Below are positions 1 through 9,109 of a stretch of 64,000 nt of DNA, piece after piece (positions within the stretch are counted from its first letter, which is position 1; every line of letters begins with the position of its first letter). Both the position numbers and the translations under genes were made by a program. Below the pieces are notes generated by a model. That model made no database searches. It was not told where the DNA came from and was given only the letters and a program-made list of their open reading frames with translations. The DNA is taken from positions 1-64,000 of the forward strand of contig JARLHA010000043.1 in the NCBI GenBank assembly GCA_031292485.1, read 5' to 3'. Source of the stretch: Mucilaginibacter sp. (GTDB lineage Bacteria; Bacteroidota; Bacteroidia; Sphingobacteriales; Sphingobacteriaceae).

Positions 1-97
1 CTATAAAACGTGCCATATGGTCTTCCGGCAGCCATTCAGATAAATCATAGGGCATTAACATACCCTGTTCGCGATTTGCCCCTTGAAACCTTTTCAT
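1..97 (-). CDS. IS1182-like transposase, N-terminal fragment cut by window edge
   Basis: Only the first 32 codons lie in the window; the frame runs off the left edge. The visible residues include RFQGANREQGMLMPYDLSEW followed by LPEDHMARFI. An R-x-Q...LP..L.EWLPEDH.ARFI start is typical of IS1182-family (DUF772) transposases, which cut and join DNA of their own insertion sequence. The ATG is at 95-97. The element's right end should lie between here and the terminator at 155-192, where similarity to the second permease cassette starts (about position 147). Family assignment rests on 32 residues; whether the transposase is intact cannot be seen. Confidence 0.7.
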   Translation of the reverse strand, partial: MKRFQGANREQGMLMPYDLSEWLPEDHMARFI

Positions 98-154
98 AGC
101 TAAATATACTAAATTTGTGCCGAATTATAAGTCCGACAGGCGCTAGCTGTCCAT

Positions 155-192
155 ATAAAAAAGTGCGTTCCGTATCTCACCCCGGAACGCAC
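155..192 (-). terminator. Intrinsic terminator of first AraC-permease gene
   Basis: A perfect 10-bp stem (GTGCGTTCCG with CGGAACGCAC, loop of 10) lies about 70 bp after the stop codon and is followed on the minus strand by six T. The same hairpin and flanking bases recur at 4204-4241 behind the second fusion gene. Confidence 0.85.
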
Positions 193-263
193 CACCTAAG
201 TGTTTCAACTAAACCTCAGATCGCACGCTTGCGAACCTAAGTTCTTTTTAGCAGTTTGCTCAA

Positions 264-3200
264 TCATTCACTTCGTAAACTTTTCACCGGGTTAGCAACT
301 GCTGCCCTGACCGCCAGGAAACTGATCGTGGCCAAAGAAACGATCAGGGCTCCCGCACCGGCGAGAAGGAACAGCCACAAACTCAGGGCGGTGTGATAGG
401 CGAACCCCTGTAGCCATTTATTCATCAGGAGCCAGGCCAGAGGAGAAGCGATCAGCAGCGCAATACCGACCAGCGCCGTGATCTCCGCGCTCAACATCGT
501 TAATATATTGCCAACCGTCGCTCCCAGGACCTTCCGGATGCCGATCTCTTTGGCCCTTTTTTCGGTCGAAAACATGGCCAGTCCTAAAAGGCCCATACAG
601 GAAATAAATATTGTCAGCAGCATCGCCGTGTTCATCAGCCATTTTGTCTGGAGATCGCTTTTGTACAATTGCCCGATCTGTTCATCCAAAAAAGAATATT
701 CAAAATGTTCATCAGGGTACAATTTCTTCCAATCCTTCTCCACGATACTCATCAGCGCTTTGATATCACCCGCACCTTTCCCCTGTAAGTTCAGCTTAAG
801 CGCAAGGCCATGTTCCACATTAGGATCATGGGCGATAAAAACAGGGCCAATCTGCTGGTGAAATGAATTCTCATAAAAGTCGGCGACCACACCGGCGACC
901 GGATAGACTTTGTTGCCGCCACCGGCGATCACCAGCCGGCCGATTGCCTTTTGCGGGTCCTTAAAACCCAAAGCCCTGGCACAGGTCGCGTTGATCAAAT
1001 ACTCCCGCGTACTGTCCGCGTGCAACAGGTTGCGGCCGGCAATTATCTTCATATCATAAAAGGGCACGAAATGCTCATCCCCGGCATGTTCAGAGGCCTG
1101 GATTACCGGTTGCGTTTTACTGCCCTGCAATTGCAGCCCGTTACCCATGTGCGCAAAACCCATTGGCGGAAAAGCTTCCAGGATCACCTGGCTGACACCG
1201 GGCATCTGTCTGACCTGTTGAGCCAGTACGTTAAGTTTCCCGCTTTGATCATTCCACAAACTTCTCAGTGTGATCACCGCATCAGTTTTGAAGCCCAGAT
1301 CCTTCGTACGCATATAATTGACCTGCTTACTCATCACGATAGTTCCAATAATAAAAATCAGAGAAATGGTGAATTGGAAAACGATCAGTGCTTTGCGCAG
1401 GTAAGTTTTTTCTCCGCCTGTTGTGCCGGAACTTCCTTTCAGACCGGAGACGGGCTGAAACCGGGATAGCAGCCTTGCCGGGTAGAAACCAGCACCTAAG
1501 GTGGTAAATAAAGTAATGAGTGCAAGAAAAATCCAGACCCAAATATCTGACACATTGAACTTCACATCAGGCGGGATATAATCAGCAAACAACTTTAAAA
1601 CAGGACTAGCGAAAACAACAGCTATGATTACGGCGATAGCGGAAAGGATGAAAGTTTCTGTCAGGAACTCAAGCATCAGTGCCCACTTTCCGCTGCCTAA
1701 TACCTTCCGTATGCCGATCTCCTTAGTCCGGTGGATGGCTTGTGCAGTAGTTAAATTAATAAAATTGATCACCGCGATGAGTAATATAAAAATGGCTACT
1801 ACAAACAAAATATATAATACGGGCAGGTTGGCCTTGCGGCCCTCGCCACCATATTCCTCATGAAAATGGATGCCCGTAAAAGGCTGCAGCCGGATATGGA
1901 GGACCGTTTTCGGATCGGGGTCAATATGCTTCTTAACAAATGCCGGGAACTGGCGGTCTACCGCAACCGGCTGCACGTTAGGGGCCAGTTTCACCAATAC
2001 CTGGCTTCCATGATTAAGCCTCCCCCAGTTGTCCAGGTCAAAGCTTTGCTTCAAAAAAGTAGCGCGGATCGTCGCATAGGAAATAAATTCAGAGAAATTA
2101 AAATCGCTGTTCCTGTTCCAGTCTGCCAGTACACCGGTAACTGTAACCTTTAGCGAATCATCATAGGTTATGACCTTGCCGATCACCTGGTCAGCCGGCA
2201 AGTTACCAAAATAGATCCGGGCGCGGCTTTCGGTCAGCACAACCGAATTAGGTTCAGTCAGCGCCGTTCTGCTGCTCCCGCTCAACCAGGTATATGGTAA
2301 AATATTGAAATATTGAGGCTGGGCAATGATCGCCTTATTAGCGTCGAATTTCCGGGATAAGCCGGACAACTGTATAGTTGTCTTGGCACGGTAACGCTGG
2401 AAAGCCGCCACTACTTCAAAACCTGTCATTTCCTGCCGCATCGCATCAGGCATTGGTGCGGGCACCGAATTCCAATGCGCATGGTCATCTGTCCGTCCGG
2501 CCAGGCTACCATCCACGCAATAAATGCGTTCTTTATCCGGGTGGAAGGTATCAAAACTAAATTCGAAACTTGCTACGAGGTAAATGACCAGGCATCCGCA
2601 AATACCCAGCGCAAGCCCCATGACATTAATTGTAGTATAAATTTTGTGGCGTATGATGTGGCGCCACGCTGTTTTTAAATTATTTTTAAACATATAATTG
2701 CGGTTTAATTTCATAACCGTCCATTTCGGAGTGGTTTCCTGGTACGAAATTACCGACCCAATTCGAGAATAGAGTTCCAAGTTATAAGATGGGATTTCTT
2801 TTTTCCGCTCTGTCTTATATTCCGCCGGGCTTTTCCCGGTCATTTGTTTAAAAATGCGGTGAAAAGTAGTTTTGGAATTGAATCCTGATTCAAATGCAAT
2901 ACCCAGTAGGGTGATATGGTCATAAGCAGGGTCCTGCATTTTCTGAACGACATCCGCAACGCGATATTCATTAACGAAATCATTAAAGCTTTTTTTTAGC
3001 GCCGTATTGATGATCCGGGATAATTCATGAGAAGTGAGCTCCAGCTTTTCAGCCAGCGCGCTTAAGCTCAGTTCCGGGTCTTGGTAGTAACAGTTGGCTT
3101 TGACGACTTTTTTCAGCCAAATACCCTTGTGCTTCATTTCCGCAGGAAGCTGTGGTTTTAAAAACGGTGTGGGAGCGACCAGCACGCCAGCCTCCGTTCT

Positions 3201-3923
3201 TAAAAAGGTCACAGCTACTATCCAGATCATCATTACTGCTAAAAGCAGGTACAAAGGATAATAAGCATGTATGCTTAACTGGTTGGGGTAATAAAAATAA
3301 TCGATAGCGACATAAGGGATCCACAATAGCCATAGTATACTAAAAGCCGTCAGTAAGCGATGTAACCAGCGCAATTCGTACCGGTACCGGTCACTCACCT
3401 CATTAAATTTCAGCCGTTGGTAAAAGCGTTTAATTAGCCGGAAAGACCAATATAAGTAGCTGCTGACCGAAATAAAAGCCGCCAGGTGCAATACTGGACT
3501 TGTTTGCTGAAAGGTCAGCGTATCATAAGTGGCAGCACTTGTCCTGATACTCTCTTTAATCTCTAATAGCAAAATGCCCTGCTCCAGCAACAGCGGGCTG
3601 AAGTGCAGCAGATACTTAGCCCTGAATTTATATCCCGGCCGGGTCATTTTAAGCACGTAAAAGAAAATCAGGGGGCCGAGTGCCAGCGAAAATTGCAGCG
3701 GCAGCCAGCTCCAGCGGGGAAAGTAGGTACCCAGCCGGATATCCATACCCAATACCCGAACGATCCATAAAACGGCAATAAACAGGGCTAGGGCAAGAAA
3801 GCGGTTGGCAGCCTGGTTGATCCTTTTGGTGAACCATAACTGCAGGCTAAAGCCCAGCCCGATAAATATGGTTCCCATGAAGGCCAGGTCGTAGAGGTTG
3901 ATATGGAAAGTATACGGGTTCAT
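264..3923 (-). CDS. AraC-type membrane regulator fused to MacB/FtsX-type ABC permease (copy 1)
   Basis: A 1219-residue two-part protein. Residues 1-245 contain about seven hydrophobic segments; residues about 285-370 carry an AraC/XylS double helix-turn-helix (ALAEKLELTSHELSRI and GIAFESGFNSKTTFHRIF). A 40-residue linker (PSYNL...TPKW) leads to M411, where a typical Bacteroidota FtsX-like permease begins (MFKNNLKTAWRH). The permease half has two periplasmic cores and two FtsX membrane units, each with the KEIGIRKVLG signature (about residues 731 and 1123). The family role is ATP-driven export or flux sensing; a regulator on the same chain is unusual. No ABC ATPase gene is nearby. Copy 2 lies directly upstream with the same architecture. 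The reading frame is unbroken across the joint at 2693. Function is inferred. Confidence 0.85.
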   Translation of the reverse strand: MNPYTFHINLYDLAFMGTIFIGLGFSLQLWFTKRINQAANRFLALALFIAVLWIVRVLGMDIRLGTYFPRWSWLPLQFSLALGPLIFFYVLKMTRPGYKFRAKYLLHFSPLLLEQGILLLEIKESIRTSAATYDTLTFQQTSPVLHLAAFISVSSYLYWSFRLIKRFYQRLKFNEVSDRYRYELRWLHRLLTAFSILWLLWIPYVAIDYFYYPNQLSIHAYYPLYLLLAVMMIWIVAVTFLRTEAGVLVAPTPFLKPQLPAEMKHKGIWLKKVVKANCYYQDPELSLSALAEKLELTSHELSRIINTALKKSFNDFVNEYRVADVVQKMQDPAYDHITLLGIAFESGFNSKTTFHRIFKQMTGKSPAEYKTERKKEIPSYNLELYSRIGSVISYQETTPKWTVMKLNRNYMFKNNLKTAWRHIIRHKIYTTINVMGLALGICGCLVIYLVASFEFSFDTFHPDKERIYCVDGSLAGRTDDHAHWNSVPAPMPDAMRQEMTGFEVVAAFQRYRAKTTIQLSGLSRKFDANKAIIAQPQYFNILPYTWLSGSSRTALTEPNSVVLTESRARIYFGNLPADQVIGKVITYDDSLKVTVTGVLADWNRNSDFNFSEFISYATIRATFLKQSFDLDNWGRLNHGSQVLVKLAPNVQPVAVDRQFPAFVKKHIDPDPKTVLHIRLQPFTGIHFHEEYGGEGRKANLPVLYILFVVAIFILLIAVINFINLTTAQAIHRTKEIGIRKVLGSGKWALMLEFLTETFILSAIAVIIAVVFASPVLKLFADYIPPDVKFNVSDIWVWIFLALITLFTTLGAGFYPARLLSRFQPVSGLKGSSGTTGGEKTYLRKALIVFQFTISLIFIIGTIVMSKQVNYMRTKDLGFKTDAVITLRSLWNDQSGKLNVLAQQVRQMPGVSQVILEAFPPMGFAHMGNGLQLQGSKTQPVIQASEHAGDEHFVPFYDMKIIAGRNLLHADSTREYLINATCARALGFKDPQKAIGRLVIAGGGNKVYPVAGVVADFYENSFHQQIGPVFIAHDPNVEHGLALKLNLQGKGAGDIKALMSIVEKDWKKLYPDEHFEYSFLDEQIGQLYKSDLQTKWLMNTAMLLTIFISCMGLLGLAMFSTEKRAKEIGIRKVLGATVGNILTMLSAEITALVGIALLIASPLAWLLMNKWLQGFAYHTALSLWLFLLAGAGALIVSLATISFLAVRAAVANPVKSLRSE

Positions 3924-4003
3924 GTAGTTTTACTTGCCTCAATCGTTGTTCCAAATTGTTAATTTATTGATAATAAGCCGATTGGTTTTTATTGAAGCAG
4001 GTC

Positions 4004-4048
4004 ATTGTAACAAAAGCGCACATTAGCCCGTTCGGTTTTGAATTGATC
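4004..4048 (-). promoter_or_regulatory. Conserved upstream block of fusion gene copy 1
   Basis: This 45-bp stretch matches 8029-8073 upstream of copy 2 at 40 of 45 positions, while the sequence around it is poorly conserved. It lies 81 bp before the start codon (74 bp in copy 2). It may be a shared promoter or an operator for the AraC domains; this is inferred from conservation and position only. Confidence 0.5.
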
Positions 4049-4070
4049 AATCTGATTTTAGCTTTTATGA

Positions 4071-4193
4071 TTAAAGCGGATTTCCTTTTCTGGCAATAAT
4101 TTTGAATAGCTTGTCTTTGTCGGCTATTTCAATAAACTTGGCAGGTTTCTCACTTTTGCTGGCCGTGAAGATGGTGTGACGCATTTTAGACAT
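4071..4193 (-). CDS. Possible 40-residue ORF, unknown
   Basis: An ATG-to-TAA frame between the two fusion genes encodes a basic 40-residue peptide starting MSKMRHTIFTASKSEK. No family is recognised. It has no clear ribosome site and no counterpart upstream of copy 2, so it may be a remnant of an older gene or chance. The remaining bases of the 3924-4203 spacer show only the conserved block at 4004-4048. Confidence 0.25.
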   Translation of the reverse strand: MSKMRHTIFTASKSEKPAKFIEIADKDKLFKIIARKGNPL

Positions 4194-4203
4194 ATCTGTC
4201 CAT

Positions 4204-4241
4204 ATAAAAAAATGCGTTCCGTATCTCACCCCGGAACGCAC
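4204..4241 (-). terminator. Intrinsic terminator of second AraC-permease gene
   Basis: A 9-bp stem (TGCGTTCCG with CGGAACGCA) is followed on the minus strand by a run of seven T. It is nearly identical to 155-192, and the flanking bases up to the stop codon are also conserved, so the whole 3' end was duplicated with the gene. Confidence 0.85.
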
Positions 4242-4313
4242 CACGATCGTGTTTCAACTAAATCTCAGATCGCACGTTGATGGACCTAAGTTCTTCCTGT
4301 CAAGCTTGCCAAA

Positions 4314-7300
4314 TCATTCGCTTCTCAAACTTTTGACTGGATTAATCAGCGCCGCCTTGATCGCCTGGAAACTAACCGTAACTAAGGCGATCAGTGTAGC
4401 CGAAAAACCGGCTATGGCAAAGATCCACCAGTGTATACTGATCCGGTACTCGTAGCCTTGCAGCCAATTATGCATGATCCACCACGCGACCGGGAAGGCT
4501 ATTATACAGGAAATACCAACCAATTGCATCAGGCCCTTAGAAAGCAATCCTGCAATCCCTGCCACACTTGAACCAAGCACCTTGCGGACGCCTATTTCTT
4601 TCAGTCTTCTTTCAGCTGTATACGCGGCCAGGCTAAACAAACCAAGACAGGAGATAAAGATGGCCAAAATGGCAAAAACGCCCGATAATTTACTGGTCAG
4701 CATTTCGTCCGCGAACATCGTGTTAAACTGGTCATCCACAAATTTATACTGGAAAGGGTAAGCAGGATTGGTTTTCTTGAGCACCGCAGCGATGTTTGCT
4801 AAAGTTTGCTGGGAGTTATGCCCTTCCTTGATGCGTACATAAACGAGATTGGCATCAAAAGAAGATGGCGGCTGGCAAAAAAATATCACTGGTAGTGGCT
4901 TACTATACATATCACCATAAATGTAGTCAGCTACTACGCCGATCACGTTGAAATTTTTAATTGCGCCTTTGTTGTTGTTGTCCGGCATCCGGACGATTTG
5001 GCCGATTGGATTGTCTTTGTTAATGAGTTTTGCAAGGGATTCACTTATCACCACGTCGGGATTGTCTACCGTAATATTGGTATTGAAATCTCTCCCTTTT
5101 AGCAGCCGCATACCCGATGTGGAAATAAACTCAGCGCTGACGTTCCTTTTAGATACGCCCTGCGCATCCGGGGATTTGCCCGGCCAGGTTAAATCGCCAC
5201 GGGTATTACCACCATCAATCGTGGTATGATCCGCCATAGCAGCATTATCGATGAGACCCGTCTTCAACAGCTCCGATTTGATAACCGGGAAATCCCTGGC
5301 TACAGCGTGCTGCATATCTATTTCGAGCAGATTATCCTTATTAAAACCCAGGTTGCGGTTTTTCACGTGTTGCAATTGTAAGTAAATGACGTAGGTGCTG
5401 ATGATGAAAATAACCGAAACCGTAAACTGTAATACGACCAGGCTTTGCCTTACCAGGGTGGCATGGCCCGTTTTGATCCTTAACCCTTTTAATATTTTTA
5501 AGGGATCAAAGGAAGAAAGGTAAAGCGCCGGGTAGCTGCCTGCCACCAATCCGCAGATGATGACGATCAGCAATAAGGCGATCCAATGGAAGGGTTCCGC
5601 TATTCCTAAAATAAGATTTTCCTGAACCAGGCTATTGAATGCAGGTAAGGCAAAAGCCATCAAAACAACAGCGCATAACGCTGCGATGCAAGATAGTATA
5701 AATGACTCCGCGATGAATTGCAAAATCAATCTTTTCCTGCCAGAGCCCAATACTTTGCGTACACCGATTTCCTTTGCCCTTTTTTCGCTCCTGGCGGTGG
5801 AAAGGTTCATGAAATTGATACAAGCGACCAACAATATAATCAAGGCGATACCGGCCAGCATACGTACCTGTTTAATTTTTCCCCCGCCGGTTGGTCTTCC
5901 ATTCGCAAATTCGCTGTACAAATGCCAATCGCGCATCGGAAAAAGGAAAGTATTGCCGACTTGTTTAGGGTCCCGCTGATGAATAAAATTAAATAGTTGC
6001 TTGTTGACAGACGCCAGGCTTGCCGGTGAGGCTAATTGCACATAGGTAAATGGACCGTAGCTATCCCATGTTTCCTCGTGCGGGCCGTAGGTGATTTGTT
6101 CCTGTTGAAGATTGGCCTGGTATGGGGCAAGCCATTCAAATTGCAGGGTGCTGTTTTCGGGCAGGTCTTTTAAAACTCCAGTGACTACGTAATCCTGTTT
6201 ATTGTTCATCCTCACCGTTTTCCCAATAACGTTTGATGAACTCCCAAAAAACTTGACGGCCGTTTTTTCCGTGACAACTATAGAATATACATTGGAAAAT
6301 GCTGTGGCTGCATTCCCTTCAATAAATGGCAGGGTGAACATGCTGAATAAAGAAGAGTCCGAATACTTGCCCGAAGCGTAAACACCGTTGTCACCGATGT
6401 TAAACAACGCACGTTCATCCTGATCTGAGATACGGCAGGTATTCACAATGCCAGGAATTTCTGCTTTTATGGCTGCCGCCATAAGCCGTGGTGTAGAACC
6501 TATCGTAGAAGTATTGCCGCCGGAAATCTGGTTAACCTGGACACTGTATAACTTTTCACGCTGTGCATTATTGTTATCATAAGTCAATTCGTTACCTACC
6601 CATAAAAAAATAAGGCCTGCACAGGTAATGCCGACTGCCAGTCCGGCAATGTTCAAAAAACTGTAAGCCCTGTTTTTTGACAGGCTGCGCAGGGTGGTTT
6701 TTAAATAATTTCTAAACATAAAATTGCGGGTTAATTTCTCATAAGACCACTTGGGGGTGACTTCGTGACACGAAACTATCGCAGCAGAGCGGGAATGAGG
6801 GTTCAAGTTATAAGATGGACCCTCTTTTTTCAGATCGCTACTGTATTCTCCCGGTGTTTTACCGGTCATTCGCCGAAAGGCTCGGCTAAAAGTTGTTTTT
6901 GAATTGAATCCTGAATCAAAAGCAATGCCCAGCAGGGTTAGCCTGTCATAAACCGGGTTCTGCATTTTCTGGATCACTTGAGCAATACGATATTCATTAA
7001 TGAAATCATTAAAGCTTTTTTTGAGCACCGCATTGATGATCCGGGATAACTCATGGGTAGTCAGGTCAAGCTTTTCAGCCAATGAGCCTAAGCTTAATTC
7101 CGGGTCCTCGTAATAGCAGTTTTCTTTAACAACTTTCTTCAGCCAGATACCTTTTTGCTTCAGTTCCACGGGCGGCAACGGCCTGGAAACATAAGTCGCA
7201 TGGACCGGCACTCTGGCATCCGGCCTTAAAAAGGACACGATTGCAATTCGGGTAAAGATTATTGCCAAAAGGAGATATAAAGGATAACAAGCCTGCATAT

Positions 7301-7955
7301 CCATCTGACCATGGTAATAAAAATAATCCACAGCGGCACACGGAATCCACAATAGCCATAACAGGCCGAAACCCGTCAGTAAGCGATAAATCCACCGCAA
7401 TTCGTACCGGTACCGGTCACTCACATTATTAAATTTCAGTCGTTGGTAAAAGTTTTCTATTAGCCTGAAAGACCAATACAGGTAGGTGGTGACCGAGATA
7501 AACGCCGCCAGCTGCAATACCGCGCTCAGCTGCTGAAAGGTCAGCGTATCATAAGTAGCTGCGCCCGTCCTGATACTCTCCCTTACCTCCAATACCAAAA
7601 CACCCTGTTCCAGTAACAACGGGCTGAAATGCAGCAGGTCTTTCCACCGGAGTTTATATTCCGGCCGGGTTATTTTAAGCACATAAAAATAGATCAGGGG
7701 GCCAAGTGTCAGCGAAAATTGCAGCGGCAGCCAGTTCCAATGGGGAAAGTAGGTCCCCAGCCGGATGTCAATGCCCAGCACCCAGGCCATCCACAAAACG
7801 ATGGTTGCCAGCGCCAGGCCAAGAAACCTGTTTGCAGTTTGGTTAATCCTTTTGGTGAACCACAACTGCAGGGTAAAAGTCAGCCCGATAAATATCGTTC
7901 CCAGAAAGGCCAGGTCATAAGGGGTGATATGGAAAGTATATGCATTCAAGTACAT
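4314..7955 (-). CDS. AraC-type membrane regulator fused to MacB/FtsX-type ABC permease (copy 2)
   Basis: The same plan as the gene downstream: an N-terminal membrane part, an AraC helix-turn-helix at about residues 285-372, a linker with PSYNL and TPKW, and a permease from about residue 413 with two MacB-like cores and two FtsX units (KEIGVRKVLG at about 727 and 1118). The regulator half is roughly three-quarters identical to copy 1; the permease half is clearly different apart from family motifs and the shared ending NPVKSLRSE. The start is set at the ATG at 7953-7955 because it aligns with the ATG of copy 1; an in-frame TTG at 7979 is less likely. Probably a membrane protein that couples a transported or sensed compound to transcription. 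No ATPase partner is visible. Confidence 0.85.
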   Translation of the reverse strand: MYLNAYTFHITPYDLAFLGTIFIGLTFTLQLWFTKRINQTANRFLGLALATIVLWMAWVLGIDIRLGTYFPHWNWLPLQFSLTLGPLIYFYVLKITRPEYKLRWKDLLHFSPLLLEQGVLVLEVRESIRTGAATYDTLTFQQLSAVLQLAAFISVTTYLYWSFRLIENFYQRLKFNNVSDRYRYELRWIYRLLTGFGLLWLLWIPCAAVDYFYYHGQMDMQACYPLYLLLAIIFTRIAIVSFLRPDARVPVHATYVSRPLPPVELKQKGIWLKKVVKENCYYEDPELSLGSLAEKLDLTTHELSRIINAVLKKSFNDFINEYRIAQVIQKMQNPVYDRLTLLGIAFDSGFNSKTTFSRAFRRMTGKTPGEYSSDLKKEGPSYNLNPHSRSAAIVSCHEVTPKWSYEKLTRNFMFRNYLKTTLRSLSKNRAYSFLNIAGLAVGITCAGLIFLWVGNELTYDNNNAQREKLYSVQVNQISGGNTSTIGSTPRLMAAAIKAEIPGIVNTCRISDQDERALFNIGDNGVYASGKYSDSSLFSMFTLPFIEGNAATAFSNVYSIVVTEKTAVKFFGSSSNVIGKTVRMNNKQDYVVTGVLKDLPENSTLQFEWLAPYQANLQQEQITYGPHEETWDSYGPFTYVQLASPASLASVNKQLFNFIHQRDPKQVGNTFLFPMRDWHLYSEFANGRPTGGGKIKQVRMLAGIALIILLVACINFMNLSTARSEKRAKEIGVRKVLGSGRKRLILQFIAESFILSCIAALCAVVLMAFALPAFNSLVQENLILGIAEPFHWIALLLIVIICGLVAGSYPALYLSSFDPLKILKGLRIKTGHATLVRQSLVVLQFTVSVIFIISTYVIYLQLQHVKNRNLGFNKDNLLEIDMQHAVARDFPVIKSELLKTGLIDNAAMADHTTIDGGNTRGDLTWPGKSPDAQGVSKRNVSAEFISTSGMRLLKGRDFNTNITVDNPDVVISESLAKLINKDNPIGQIVRMPDNNNKGAIKNFNVIGVVADYIYGDMYSKPLPVIFFCQPPSSFDANLVYVRIKEGHNSQQTLANIAAVLKKTNPAYPFQYKFVDDQFNTMFADEMLTSKLSGVFAILAIFISCLGLFSLAAYTAERRLKEIGVRKVLGSSVAGIAGLLSKGLMQLVGISCIIAFPVAWWIMHNWLQGYEYRISIHWWIFAIAGFSATLIALVTVSFQAIKAALINPVKSLRSE

Positions 7956-8028
7956 TAACAGCGTCAATCGCTGTTCCAAATTACTAAAATATTGACAGAT
8001 AGAATATTAGGGTTTAAATGCTGTGGCG

Positions 8029-8073
8029 ATTGTAACAAAAGCGAACATTTGGCTGTCCGGTTTTGAATTGATC
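8029..8073 (-). promoter_or_regulatory. Conserved upstream block of fusion gene copy 2
   Basis: The counterpart of 4004-4048, with 40 of 45 bases identical. It contains GTAACAAAAGCG and CGGTTTTGAATTGATC at fixed spacing. A candidate operator or promoter shared by the two cassettes. The rest of the spacer 7956-8162 shows nothing else. Confidence 0.5.
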
Positions 8074-8162
8074 GTAAGATCAGGAACTGGTACATTATTT
8101 TCCTGGTTTTGAGTCTCACCAAAAATGAAAAACCGTCTCATTAAAAAAGAAAACTCACATTA

Positions 8163-8737
8163 TTATTCCCACAGAAAAAGCAGGAATACAACGAAACCGA
8201 GTTTGGTACGCAAGCGATACAACGCGTTGGAGACCTGTGTTTCCACGGTCCGTTCGGATATATTTAATTGTTCAGCGATCTCTTTATTGGAAAATGCTGT
8301 TTGCGGCTTAATTCGAACATTTCACGCATCTTTACAGGCAGCGCCCGGATCTCCCGATTGATCATTTCCAATAATTGCTTTTCACGAATAAGGTGGTCGG
8401 TGGTATCGGTTTCAACATTTAGAAAACTTGCAAAAGATTCCAAATATTTTGATTTTACTGTCTCATGCGGAAAATAATTAATGATACGGTTGTTAACTGC
8501 CAAGAAGAAGTAACCGGCAATATTGGTGCTGAACACCGTGGATTCGCGCTTATGCAAGAGCGACGTAAAGAATTCCTGGATGATGTCTTTAGCCTGTTCC
8601 TCGTCACGAAGCTTTTTGTAAGCGTAACTGTAGAGCAAACGGAAATACCGCTGGTACAATTGCGCATAGGCTTTGTGATCCGCGTTGATTAACAGGACTG
8701 ATAATTCGCTGTCTGATAATGTCAAACAATCCCTCAT
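8163..8737 (-). pseudogene. ECF sigma-70 factor with a one-base frameshift
   Basis: From the ATG at 8737 the frame encodes sigma region 2 (LYQRYFRLLYSYAYKKLRDE...AKDIIQEFF) and the start of region 4, then derails after RKQHF at a run of four A (8291-8294, T on the coding strand) and stops at 8264. Moving one base restores SNKEIAEQLNISERTVETQV and a normal end at 8163, giving about 191 residues, the usual length for Bacteroidota ECF factors. As read, the -35-binding helix is lost, so the product should be inactive. It could be a true mutation, a phase-variable T tract, or a sequencing error. It precedes the two fusion genes on the same strand and may once have controlled them; no FecR-type anti-sigma gene follows. 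Confidence 0.85.
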
Positions 8738-9109
8738 CGCTCACAATTGCAAAACGAATATAAAGAATAATTAAATGGGAGTGAATTTCAATGTAATTAA
8801 AATATTACACAAAGGAGAGCTATGGAATAAACATGAATGGTTCCTAACATTTCCCACTTTTTGGAAAAGAAGTAACCCGTAAGGTATGCATTTAGCGTAA
8901 TTTAGAGGAATTAAGCGCCCTAAGCGACCTGATTTCTCCTTTTTTCCGCCGTACTCAAAAAAAATATTTTTGAGTAACAACTGGCTAACAAAAGTCGGAA
9001 AAATAGGCGCAATTATCCAAGAGTTTGGACCAGAAGAAACGATATAACTTATTAACAATGAGATATTTACTTGTTAGAAATGTGCGCAAATATTCGCTAT
9101 TTGGCAGGG
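8738..9109. other. Intergenic, no gene recognised
   Basis: 372 bp of AT-rich DNA upstream of the sigma factor and after mnmE. A 95-codon open frame on the minus strand (8771-9058) has no recognisable composition or motif and is taken as chance. No repeat or terminator stands out. Confidence 0.6.

Noticed and set aside
8771..9058. 95-codon frame upstream of the sigma factor
   Set aside because: No family resemblance, and its sequence looks like translated AT-rich spacer.
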